Assembly: GCA_027625915.1 (NCBI GenBank)
Contig: JANTQA010000032.1
Span: 4,092,001 to 4,156,000 of the forward strand
DNA: 64,000 nucleotides
Origin: Anaeramoeba flamelloides
Taxonomy: Eukaryota > Metamonada > Anaeramoebidae
Direction: 5' to 3'
The notes below the pieces were generated by a model. The model ran no database searches, was not told where the DNA came from, and saw only the letters and a program-made list of their open reading frames with translations. Shown one piece after another: positions 43,115 to 56,000 of this stretch (the first letter of the stretch is position 1; every line of letters begins with the position of its first letter). The translations under genes and the position numbers were made by a program.

Positions 43115-43625
43115 TTGTAGAGTGCTCTAGAGTGTTATAGAGTAAAACCAAGCACCGTAGAGTGCCTAGGTTTTAATTAATTTCAAAAATTAAAAAAAAC
43201 CTAACAGCGGTTTTCTTGAGGTTTTCTGTTTTATTTGTTAAATGTTCTAGGTTTTTTTGAATTTTTTATTTTATTTTGAAGTGTTCTAGGTTTTTTCTAC
43301 TTTAGAAATAAACAGAAAATTTATAAAAATTTTCAGTTTATTTCTAAAGTAAAAAAAAACTAAAGGAAACCTATTGATTTTTCTAAAGAAATAGAAAACT
43401 CAAATAAACCTAAAGAAAATCTATAGAAGATCCAAATAAACAGAAAAACAAGAAAACCTAAAGGCTCTTTTCGAGAATTCAAGAGAATTGACTAAAATAT
43501 TTAGTTATTTTCTATTCCTTTAAATTCTGGAAAACCTAAAGTCCCTTTTTTTAATTTGAGAAATGAAAGTTAAATTGAGAAATGTTCTATTTATTTCTCA
43601 AATTAATAAAAAACCTATTGACAAA
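43115..43625. repeat. Hairpin array, locus 3
   Basis: It begins with GTAGAGTGCTCTAGAGTG and GTAGAGTGCCTAGG, the GGCACT-type spacer on the other strand. Hairpins follow around ATTTCAAAAATTAAAAAAAACC, AGAAATAAACAGAAAATTT..TTTTCAGTTTATTTCT, and AAATTGAGAAATG..CATTTCTCAAATTAA-like stems, with AACCTAAAG at junctions. It lies directly upstream of a LINE 3' end. Confidence 0.75.
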
Positions 43626-43639
43626 AAATATCTGAAATA

Positions 43640-44520
43640 AGTTTGATCAACTTCTATTTTTATATAAGTAAATTTCACAAATTATCGAAACAGATATTCT
43701 TATATCTATTAAAAAAAATAAATTAACGCAAAATTTTCCAACTTATATAAAATTCCTGCTAATCCAGAAATTATCAAATATATTGAACAGTTTCTTTGAG
43801 AATCACCCATTCTATGAAAAATTGGAAAATTTGTGATTCAAGAATTAATTCAAATAAACAAAAAAAAATAAAGAATACCATTTATGATATTATTTACAAT
43901 AAACACCCATCATTTATTCTATCATTAACCAACGATGAAAAAGAGAATTATGATTCTCTATTAAAAATTCTAAACAGAAATTTAGAATACTGTGGAGTGC
44001 TGCCAAGTGCCCATCTTTTCCTGAATTCAAAAGTTTGTAGAAAAATAAAAGATTTTTGTTAAATACTACCAGCTGGAAAGTACAAGAATAGTTTCAAATA
44101 ATTAAAAATCAAAAAAAATATTTATTAATCAAAAATACTTAATTTTATCCATCAAGCTCGACAATTCTAAAATTCAGAACATTTACTAACCCCTTAAATA
44201 GATATTGCTAAAAATGGATAAAAATTCAAATAAATTTTGTCCTTTATGTTTATTATATGATCATAAAGATATAATAGAAAATATTGATCACGTTTTATAG
44301 GTGTGTTCTTCCTCTACAAAAGATATATTGATTTTTTTAAATAAATTAAAAGAATTAAATTTTAATGAAATAATTTCAAGTCAAGACAGCTTAAAATTAT
44401 TTTTATTAATTAATAATCTTAGAATCTATGGTTTTACGCTTTAATTCCTGATTGGAAATTTCGGTAAAAGGGTACCCCGAGTGTAATTTACACTTCCTCA
44501 TCAATAATAAAAAAAAATAA
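43640..44520 (+). mobile_element. LINE 3' end (second LINE family)
   Basis: A frame at 43796-44062 codes a Lys/Asn-rich peptide. It is followed at 44214-44300 by a Cys/His finger, FCPLCLLYDHKDIIENIDHVL, a stop, then VC, equivalent to CDLC..DHFLWDC of the LINE at 29.7 kb. The 3' end is GAGTGTAATTTACACTTC, then AATAATAAAAAAAAATAAAA. Several stops break the region, so it is dead. The 5' limit is approximate because it merges with the hairpin array. Confidence 0.7.
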
Positions 44521-45949
44521 AAGATTTTTCAATTTTCTGTTGAATGCCATTTTTTTTTTTTTGATTTTCGAAATAAAAAGAAAATTTTAGTAATTTTCTT
44601 TTTACATCGAAATATTTTTGTAAAGAGCTACACAATTCTTGAAGTGTGTCTAAATTTTTGAAAGGAAAAAACATTTTACTTATTTATTAAGCAGAAAAAA
44701 AGTGAACGACAATTCTAAGTCATTGAATTCGACAACTCATTATAATTATCATTTTCAATTTTTAGAATCTTTTAACTGTTGTGAATTCATATTGATTTTT
44801 TTATTAATTTTTTGATTAAATTTTATTTGTTTTTTCAAAAGAAGGGAGAGATGATTTTTTTTTTATTTTATATTCCAATTTGAATTTATTTTTATTACTT
44901 GAAATTACTACATTTTAACTTTTAAATTGAGTTTTCAAAATAAGAAATGATTTATATCAGTTTATTTTACCTATATGATAATAAATTCATTAATCCATAA
45001 ATTTAAATAAAGTTTTTAATGGCCCATTAGATATCTATCATCTATATATTAATAGGTTTAATATAAAAGATTTAGATGATCTAATTTTCAAATTATTTGT
45101 TTGTAAATTATTTTTTAAATAATTGGTTAGAACTATTCTAAGTGTTCTTTTGTGTTTTAAGATTATAAAAGAAATTTAACATTCTTTTATCCAAGCAAAA
45201 ACCTTAAATATTAAATCTTTTTAAATCTTGTGAAATTTCTGCTTTATCTTTAATAAGTTTTAATCCAAATTGAATAATTAATTTTATAAATTCAAATTAA
45301 TATTTCTTTAATTTGATTTGGATCCATATTTATTATTACAACTAAATCATTTCTAAATATTCGATTATGATTAATTATTAATATTATTTTTTAATCAAAG
45401 AAAAGGTGAAAACAGAACAAATATTAAATTTGATTTTTTGATCTGTTTTTCAATTCTATTTCATTTAATTTATGATTCCTCATCCATCAATTGTTTATCA
45501 ATGTAATATTTGTATTTATAATATATATATATATATCCAAAGTTATTAACAAATAAATAGAGAAAAGAAATTATGATCTGTTTCTTTAATATTTGTTTGT
45601 CATCAAAAGAGGAAAATGAAGTGAAAATAAATTTCACCTTTATTTTTGAGCTTCGATTATTCTCATTAATTAGTTCAAGTACAAATTATCTTAATAATAT
45701 AAAAAGTCTCTGTTTGTTATCAAAAGAAACTCCGTCAATGACTTTACAGTGCTATCATTTACTAGTTGATTGTGGAAAAAATTATTAACTTGATTTTTAC
45801 ATTTTTACTCAACTGATCCTAAATGCTATTTTGACTCCGAGTACCTAAAATCACTTTTAACATTTTTTTCCCAGTAAAAATAACAGAAATAATCAAAATC
45901 AAATTTTATTTTTTTAATCTTTACTTTTGTTCATTTTTAGGATTTTTTG
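44521..45949. other. Intergenic, 5' of RalGAP alpha
   Basis: AT-rich, with a (TA)n tract at about 45519-45535. A 71-codon frame at 45573-45788 has no recognisable homology. A possible 5'-UTR acceptor (TTTTTAG) lies at 45934-45940 just before the RalGAP start. Confidence 0.5.
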
Positions 45950-48900
45950 ATGTCGAAAAAAATAACAAAAGCATTACAATCATTTCAAGACCAAGGAAAA
46001 GAACCACTCAAAAGAATAAAGTCATTAAATGAATATTTGTGTAATTTTTTTTTTTTTTCTTTTGAAAGCCAGTTAAACAAAAAAAATATTAAAAAAGCCC
46101 TCCTTTTCTTATTCCCAACAAAATTTAAAAAAACATGATCTTTAAAGCACTCAACAAACAAGAAGACGAAGAAAGTTTTATATCAAAGAATTTAAAAGAA
46201 TTATTCCCTTTACTTTTACAATCTTTTCATGGAAAGGAAAGTGGAAGAAAAAAAACCAGTTTGTTTTTTCCTATTTTTTTTAAACCTATGATTTTCCTTT
46301 ACAAATATTAAACCAAACACACACTTGTACACATTCTCCAAATGAACCTATGCCTTTCCTTTTTCCCTTTATTTGAATTCTCTCTCTAGAAATTAAGCTT
46401 CCATCAAATAATGAATACAATGTACTCTTTTTGATCCTCGAAAAAATTTTCATTCACACCAAAGATATCATATCTCAAAGATGGGAATACCAAAAATTTT
46501 GTAAGACACCTTTTCCTTTTTAATCTTCTTTTCAGACTCCTTTTTAGTCTTCTTTTTTGAAATATTTCAGAAAGAGAAAGAGAAAGAAAACAAATCATTA
46601 AAAAAAAACCTATTTTTGAAAATATATTTTTTTTTTTTTTTATTTTTTTTCTTTTTTTCTCTTTTATTTCTTTGTTGGATCTTGTTTGATCTTATGATTA
46701 AAAAGACGACTTATTTGAGTTTTTAACCAGTCTCGAAAACAAAGAAAGTGTTCGGCAAATGGGATTTAAATTATTGCTCCTTTATATTGATGTTTTAGCC
46801 GAAAACACCGATCAACTGCTGATTGCACTTTTTCAGAATACAATTCCTTTAACACCCTTTTTACAAGACTACGGATTAAATTCTGTTCGAATAACAACTG
46901 TTGACAATAGAGGTATTCAATATTTTTGTTTCCAAAATTAGCATATAAAAGCTTACCTCTTCAAAAATATCAATTATTTCTTCTTCTTCTTCTTTTTCTT
47001 CTTTTTCTTCTTCTTCTTCTTTTTTAAAACGAAAAAAATTCAATTCAAAATGTTCTTTTTCTTTGAATGCTAGTGAAAATTCCTGGGCTAAATCCAAAAG
47101 AAAAAACAAAAGACACAAAAGAAGAAAGACTCAAAAGAATCAATGAACTTCTTAATTTTATCACAAATATCACAACTAAAAAACAATTCTGGATTAGGAT
47201 ATTTGAGAAATGCTTTGTAACGATCTGTTACCCGATTGTTGCAAATGAAACAGGACTACTTCAAGACAATTTACGTAAGTGATTTTTTTTTTTGTTTTTT
47301 TGACCCTTTGTTATAACAAATACAAGGAAAATTTAAACACCGAAAATGAAAGTTAGCCAAAACTATACATTGTATTTCAGTTTTACTTCTTTTATAAATT
47401 ATTTTTTCAAAGTTATCTTAATTTTATGTAATAAAAAAAGGATAGCTATTAAACTCATTGAAAATCTGAATACCCCCCTTTTCAACAATACCGACTTTTG
47501 AAAAAAACACCTATATTTGGGGTATTTTTTTTTTGAAAAAAGTTGAAATGAATTAATTTTTGATTGAACATTAAGATTGAAAAAAGAATAAATGTTGAAG
47601 CAATTTGCAGAAAACAACCGGGAATGTATATAAAAACTCAAACATGGAAAAAAATAAAATGATAAAAAATATTCCAAAAACAGATAAAAAATCAGATTTT
47701 CAATTTAATTGAGCGATATCTTTTGATTGAAATATTTTGTGTTATTATAACATTGAAAAATATGTTTCTTTTTAGACTATTAAAAAAATACTTGAAAATT
47801 ATCTCTCTACTAAGTCAATTAAAAAATTCAAAAATTTTACAATTAAAAATGAAAAAAATATTACTGAAAATTTTCATTTTTTTTTTCAATCCCTATTAAT
47901 ATCTATTAAAGTTGTAAACCTTTTTGAAAATTGTTATGTATAATAATGTTTATTATATGAGTGTATTTCTAAAATACAATATTTTGTGATTTTTTTTTGA
48001 AAAAATTTTCCTTGTCTTATAGTATGAAAAAATAAAATTGAAAATTCCAAGTTAGACAAAAGATTTACTTCAATTATCATTTCTTCCTTGTTAATTGAGT
48101 TTATTCACAATATAACCAACATTCCAGTTACCAAAAATCTTGAGACTATTGTATTTATTGTTGTTAATAGTACCACGATTTTTTAAAAGTCTCTAGTCTA
48201 GAAAAAAAGGTTTATTAAGGAGTAAAAATTTTTAAATGGAAGTAACAATGAATTTTCTTTAAATCCGACTTTAGGATATTTTTTTTCAATAGATAATAAC
48301 TAATAGTTTTGAAAACACACTTATCATCGAAAAAAACTCAATTACGGAAAAAAAATAACTGATGGTAAATATTGAAAGTGTCCGTAGAGTATAGTCAAGA
48401 TAGTGTGAGAATATTTTCTTTTTTAATTGATTTGTAAAGATCTTTATTTTTTCTACATGTTTTGAAGAAATTTTCCAAATAATAACATTTTCATTTATTA
48501 ACTGGAAAATGATAGTAATAGTAAATCATACCGAAAAAGAAAAATACTTTAAAAATTTGGATTATGATCACATTTGATAATCTTTCATTTGAATAAATAG
48601 ATATATTATCAGGAACAGTTATCTTTGACTTTTTCTTGATTTATTTTGGATATGTTTTTTCTTGTTGAATCATATACCCAGATATTTTTTGATTCTTTTT
48701 AATCTTGTTGATTTTTCTGTTTGATCTCTATTTGCAGTTAGTAAATATTTAGTGATAATTGGATAAACATTTGCTTTGAGTTCTTCGTCTTTTTTTTCTT
48801 CTGAGTATTCTTTTTTGATTAAGATTAGGTAGTCATAATACATTTTTTTATGTATATTGTGTGGCTTTATTTTTTGTAATACAAAGCAACTTAATCCATT

Positions 48901-51900
48901 TCCAAAAAATTGGGGAAAATTTATTTTAAAAGATCTTTATTAAGGGTCTAGTAATTTACGGTGGATTTGCTCCATACCCAAGGGGTGACCTAAAACCTAA
49001 AAAGGGTATTGTGAAATTGCCCTTCTTTTGGTTGAAAAAATTCAAATAACCAAAAAAAATTTCATTGGATCATCTTTGACAAAAAATTCAACGAATAAAA
49101 ATAGTTTTAAAGCCCTAGTATCAGTATAAAAGCAAAAAATGACCATATTTTTTTTGTCATTTTTTTTTAAATTAACTTTTTTGGAATATTTTTAAGTTAT
49201 AGTTTTGAGACAAGTGTTTGACTAGGTTTGAATAGTAATCATTTTTACAGTTCAGGCAACCTTTTGTTCATGGAGTTTTTGAAAAAGGTAGATTGAAAAA
49301 AAAATGACAAAAAAAATGGACATTTTTTGCTTTTATACTGATACTAGGGCTTTAAAAGAGTTCTCAATTCAAAAAATCAAAATTTAGAAACCAAAAATTC
49401 ATCTTTTCTCATTTTATATTTCCAAATGGTTAAATTTCTTTAATTTAAAACAAATTGCTTTCTTGAAGTTCGCAATCAATTTAATTCGATTTAATCTGAT
49501 TTGTGGTTATTTTGTAACTCCTCTAAATTTGACCAAGTAAGGATTATGTAATATTCTTTCCAAAAAAATAACTCATTTGAAAAATGAAAAAAAAGTAAGA
49601 AAAAATCACCGAGATCCCAAAAAGCACTCAAAGAGAGACACTTCAAAACTGACATAGTTGTTTTCAAAATTGTAATTCTAACCATTCTAATTGGTAATTG
49701 AGTGTAGCTCTTTGGCACTTTTTTAAAAAAATGTCCTCATCTTTGGTTGTTGATTTTTGGAGATCGATCGTACATCATAGGTTGGTTGGTTTTTGATTTG
49801 GTGTTAGGTACTCATAAAAATTACTAAAAAGTTTTAATCCATTTCAGAAAAAAAAATTTCACCGTAATGACTCGACCCTTAAACCCAATCATCATAAAAC
49901 TATTTAAATATACAAAACCATTACAAATCATTTCTTGATTCTTCATTACTATTCAATTTGTTTGTTATTATGACATTTCATAAATAAAAGATATTACAAT
50001 TTCTGATTTTTATATGATATTTTTTAAGGGTGTAAATCAGTGATTATTGTATTCTTTTTGATCAAAAAAATAGTTATCCTAAGAGGTTTAATCTCGAAAA
50101 ATTTTGCAATATTAATGGAAAACATATATCAGTGTTTTATTGTTTAAAAAATCATTTGTGTCTTTAACATAATTCTGATTTTTTATTGAAATTTTCCGTG
50201 CATTGTTTTCTTCACCAAAAAAAAGTGCTATTTTTTTTTTTTAATGTTTGGGAAATATTTTAATGAACATATTTTGAAATTAATACTATAGACATTGAAA
50301 TAATCAGTATTACTATTCCTCTTAATTTGATATTACCATTTTACAAATAAGCTAACAAAGATGATTTTATATGAAATGTAAAAAAAAAATGCCTAATTTT
50401 TTTTGGAAATACCTTAAATTAAAAAATTTTTTTTTATTTTTCATATATGACATTCAAGGCAAGATTGACACTTTTTGGAAAGAATTACTTTTTCTGTAAT
50501 TTTAAAAAAAAATCATCTGATATATAACCACTAGCAAAATATGTTGATGAAACAGAACAAGGATAAAAAGTTAAAAAAAAAATGAAAATAAAAAATTTTT
50601 TTCAAAGTTTCTTTTTTTTTAAAAAAAATTGTGTTTTTGAGAAAAAGAACATGATCAAAACAATTTGTGACAAAGGAAATAATATTTTTCGCATAATAAG
50701 TGAAGTGTAAAATTTCTTTTTAAACATTATAAACAATAATATCAATTTCATATTGGATTATTATTAGCTAAGATCTATTTACCATAAAAATAATTTCAGT
50801 TTACATAACTTAAATCTTTCACCAATTTGAACAAAAAACCAAAAAATGTCAATTGTTTTCTGAAATTATCAATCCATAAATCATTTTGTGTTAGGAATTA
50901 ACATTTTATGAAAAATAATACATAATATTGATTCCAAGAAAAATGCTCATGTTTAAAAAGAATAATCATTTATACTTTTGATCTTTCATATTAATAAAAC
51001 CCATATTTGCTGTTCTATTTAACAGTTTTATATTGTTTAATTTTGTTTTTTTTAAGGAACTTAACTTTGTTTATCTTTCCAGTTTGGTTTGTTTTATTTC
51101 CAAACTTTGTTTTTTTTTTTGATATAGTTGATTAATTTTTGGATTCGAGAAAATGTGTTGATGTAAATCTAAAAAAAAAATAATTTATTCCAAAAATGTA
51201 CAAAAATGTAATTTGTTACGTTTTTTATGCAATTGTTTGCCAAACACCTCTTTGACTTTTAGATCAAAGAGTTATTTTTCAAACATTACCTATACATTTT
51301 TTCTCCTTTCTTGAAAACGTTGTAACAATGAAAAAGTAAATTGTAATTTTCTTTATCAATTCACAAAGGATCAAGATAGTAAAAAACAAAAAATTGATAT
51401 AAAATCTTTAAGGTGCTAGTCTCTATTAATTTTTTTTTTTGACCAATAACTAAATAAGGAATCCTTATCTTGAAATATGTTTAAAATTGAAAATAGACAG
51501 GTTTTTTCAATGTTAGAACTTTTTGTTCTTGCTTTTCTAAAATTTTACAATTCTGTCAAAAAAATTGACTTTTAAAAATTTTTTTTTTAAAAAATATCTT
51601 GAACGGATGAGAATTTTTTGATTAATTTTGGATTTAATTATTTACTCAAAAATAATATTTATTCTTATTTTTAAAAACGAAAAAATAATTTAAAACTAGT
51701 GAATATTATCTCTTTCGCTTCTGTTTATCCAACTTGACTCTATAAAGAACTCAATTTGTTTTATCAATAAATACTTTTTAAAAAAATAGTTCTTATTCTT
51801 TTCTTTTATTTTTTTTTGATTCTGAAAAATCTTTTAGAATGATAATTTGGGAACACATAAAAAAACTTCAAATTCAACAAAAGCAAAAGAGTGTAAACTG

Positions 51901-53044
51901 AAAAAGTAGATTCATGAAAAAAAAAAGAATGGTACAAGAAAAGAAAGAAAATCTTTTATTAAGAGTAAAGCATATATTGTATATTTTTTTGAATCAAACT
52001 GTTTTTTCATGCAAATCCAAAAAAACCTTTTCAGGTTTATTTTTCAAACTATTTTTTGTACTTCTTCCACAAACATAACAAGGTTTTGCTTTCTTGCTCA
52101 TATTTTTTTTTAATTTTTGTATTTTTTGCGAAAAGTTGAAAAAAAAGCAACTTTCAAAAAAAGTGAAAAAATGCAAAAATTTTTTATTTCTATAAAAACA
52201 ATAACTAAATTTAATGAATGTCATTTAGCAAGATTTCATTACTATACTAAGAAGTTTTTCACTTTTATTTCAAATCTAAGTAATTGGCAAAAAAAAGTCT
52301 AAATCTCTATTAAATTTACCTAAAAAAATTTAATATAGACTAGTCCCTTAATTCATTTCATTCAACTTTGTTTTTAAAACTAGAAATCAAAATAGAGATA
52401 ATATTGAAAAAAGTTCCTCAATTATCTTTGAATGGAAATTTTGTATGAAAAAATATCACTTACTTTATAAAAATTAAAATTAATCCTTTAGTTATTTTCA
52501 AAAATATTAAAAGGTCATTAGATTAAAAAACCAAATTAAAACCCATTTTGTTATTTAAAAATATTACTAAGTTTCTCAATTTTTTTGTAAATTATCAAAT
52601 ATGATTTTACTTTTATCTTTAAATTTTAGATAATCACAGAAATCAATTTTGAAACATCAGAAATTTCAAACTCTTAACCATACTTAATAAGCGTCTAACT
52701 CTTGAGAAATTAAAATAATTTTCAAATTCAAGCTAAATCCTGAAAAATAATTTATTAAAAACAAGTACGTTAATTGTCTAAAATGACATATTACGCAAAC
52801 ATTTATCTATGTATATCTATAAAGTTGTTAAGAAAATTCTTTCATATTCAGTCTTCATACCAATATCCAGTTGTAAGGTCTAATTTAAAAAAAAATTCCA
52901 ATCCAAAAGTTTTGCTCAAAACTATAATATATTTCTATAAGTGGAAAGAAAATAAAGAATATTTAATAAATAATTTCACAATTTTTAAAATGAATAAAAA
53001 AAAAAAAAAATTAAATTATCATCAATATAAATATAAATAATAAT

Positions 53045-53083
<39 letters not shown>

Positions 53084-56000
53084 AATAATCAATAGTTACT
53101 GGATTTAGATCACATTGCCCAAATGAAATTCAGGTAATCTTTGTTGAACATATTTTAAAATGGTTAGAGTTTGATCAAATTCATTCCTATTTATTAGAAG
53201 ATCATCGTCATAAAAGAATTATACTTGAAATTTTTCGACAAACGTTTCAATTACCGTTAGGGTATGAAAAGATTATTTCAACTTTATTAGAAAAATACGA
53301 AAGTTGGATTATCAACAAAAACAAAAGGCCCAAGCCAGTCCAGGATCATTTACAGGAATTTTTCCAAACATTTATTCTTCACATCAAAAGCGGCTTTTTT
53401 ATTGCCTTTAACAATAATGATGGCATTTTAAAATTAAACAAACGGTTTCGAAATTATTTATCCTTTTTAGAATTCTTTTCAAAGGAAAGTGAAAATTATT
53501 TAACACATCGTACATGGGTTGTTTTAGTTGAGACGTGTGTTGCTATCACTAAACGGGTCATAAATTTAAATGTTGAATTGCTATTCAAAGAAATCGGGAA
53601 TTTATTAATTGGCACATTAATTACAATTTTCATTAATTCCAGATTATCATCAAGGTATCATTGGGATCTGTTTAAAAATTGCTTGAAATTTGCAGGCAAT
53701 AATTTAATTGTCATTGTGCAGTGGAAAAGGGCAATAATTAAATTAACGGTCATGTTTCACCATTATTTATTTGGATACGATCAGTCATTTTTATCAAAGA
53801 ATACGAAAGAGAAATTATCAAAAAGAACACAGGACAATATTCACATTGAATTATTAAGCAACCGAAGAAACAACCTCTCAATTAATTTGAAAAATGAAGA
53901 CATTGAGTTGTTATCCACTTGGGGCAAGGAGGAAAGATTTTTAGAATGGTATATTAATTTTAATGAAAACTTGTGGAATCGAGACTTGGCATTATTTTAT
54001 TGGTCTAATTTTTTGAATTTGTTTGGAAAAAGCTATCAAATAAAATCGGATTCCCTGCATGAAATATATGTTTCTGCATATGTAGAAATATATAATTTGC
54101 TCAATATTATCCAAAATATCAAGCCCAGTAATCAAGATATCCAGAATTCTCTGTTAGGCAATGAAAATACCAATACAGATATGAACACGAATAATATTAT
54201 TAGTATCCAAGTGATGAATGAAAATTTGGAAGCAAATAATACCGTGCAAAGCGATCAAAAGATCCCAAGACAAAAAGATTACATTGGATCACTCGGGGTA
54301 CCATATTTCCAATTGTTCACACCAATTTTTTTCACAACATGCCTGATCAAGGATAACCATTTCACAAGTAGATCCATTGCCTATGGTGCCATTTCAATAA
54401 TATTTTCGCAATATTACAAATTGTCCTTGCCAGCCAAATATTTGTCGCATTACTATTATTTAATTGCACACGGCTTAACTTTAAAACAGCCACAGACGTT
54501 ATTTAACATTATTCGATACAATTCACATTTTTTCGGCTATGCATACCCTGGATCATTAGCATTGGTACAATCATTTCTAAATGCAATTAGCCTAATGTTG
54601 GATGTCAACTATAAAACCAAGATACCTAATGTTATTCAATTGAGGGCATTGACAATTTTGTCATCCATAATCCCCATTGAAGACCAATTTAAAGATACCA
54701 ACATTTATGATTATAACAAACTATTAATTGTAAATGATAACGACACCGATTATTTTATTCAATTTCAAAAGGAAATGACAAATGAAATAGAGCAGAGAGA
54801 AAATTTTGGATTGCAAATCGACAATCTGAAAGAGCAAATCAAAGACAAAAAACAATATTTTAAAAAGGTTCAAGAATTACGGGAAATTGAAAATGAAAGA
54901 AGGAAAAAAAAATCGACAAGCAACCACAATAAATTTTTCATGGATAAAAAATCAATTAGGTTCACTATTATTGAAATATTATCAACTTATTTAATTAAGG
55001 CTAAAATTAATATTTCCAAATTATTCATAATTAACGCAATTTATTTAATAAATACTTGTTTAATTATTGAGTTATCATCAAAAAGCAATGTCAATAAAAA
55101 ATTAATTGAGTTGGGATTTAGCACTTTATTAAAATTTATTAACAATAACAATCAGGAAATTTCTAATTCAGCTTGCCATTCAATTTCAATTTTGTCAAAA
55201 TTTTCTAAAAAAATTACAAAAGAAATGACAATAAATTTTATTTCAAAGCTAATAAAAGATCAATGTAATATTATTTTGAATTCTTTAAAGAATATTAAAA
55301 ATATTATAAAAATTCAATCATACCAAAATAATAATAATAATAGCAATAGTAATAGCAATAGTAATAGTAATAGCAATAGCAATAGTAATAGCAATAGCAA
55401 TAGCAATAGCAATAGCAATAACAATTATGGCAGCGATATTTCGATCCCATCTTATCTTTCTTCAATCTTATATTCTCAATTATATTGGCTAATTAATGTG
55501 CCTACTTTGCTATGTGATGATCTTGAATTAAATAAAATTTTTTTTAAAACGCTATGCAGTTGTCTAGGAACTGAGCAAAGCTTTGAAGATTTAAAAAAAC
55601 ACTATTTTTCAAAATCTTCGTCTAATAATTCTCGAGAATCCATTAATAAAAAACAAAATGATAAAAATGAGACTCTACCACATTTGAGGGACCTTATTTA
55701 TAAAATAATTCAAGAAACAAGAAGAAAGGAAACAAATAATCCAAAACCCTCAAAAAAAAATTATTACACTGATTTTTTCCAAGAAAATAATGTTTCTGTA
55801 CATTTTATTGATTATGATTTGATGAACACTGCTCAAATTGTTTTATTGCAATTGTTGAAAAATTGGTATAACTATCCCTTCTGTGAAGGTATTGAATGGG
55901 TAAATTCAATCTTTACAGACGACGCAGTAGATTTGCCAGATGGTTTAATCGTCAACAAAGAACAAATAAAGAAGACTAGCAGCAATGATGAGAAAGACGA

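Larger units (their letters stand above)
47275..53095 (+). other. RalGAP alpha intron 5 (5821 bp)
   Basis: The donor is GTAAGT at 47275, the acceptor is ATAG at 53092-53095, just after a (CAA)n microsatellite. Phase continuity (C then TT, a Leu codon) argues that no coding exon is missing between. It holds TTAA elements at 49111-49351 and 51412-52347. The remaining 4.6 kb is AT-rich sequence in which I see no gene. Confidence 0.8.

Noticed and set aside
43115-43625. CRISPR-like array
   Set aside because: Repeats are palindromic, unequal in length and not separated by regular unique spacers; the genome is eukaryotic.
45573-45788. 71-codon frame upstream of RalGAP alpha as an extra 5' exon
   Set aside because: No similarity to the RalGAP N-terminus, and the ATG at 45950 already matches the family start.
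46041-46138. Reading straight on through RalGAP intron 1 (CNFFFFSFESQLNKKN...)
   Set aside because: It meets a stop and departs from the family; splicing from 46040 to 46148 restores frame and similarity.
52774-53040. 88-codon Tyr/Lys-rich frame just before RalGAP exon 6
   Set aside because: Different frame from exon 6 and ends before it; phase continuity of exons 5 and 6 leaves no need for it.
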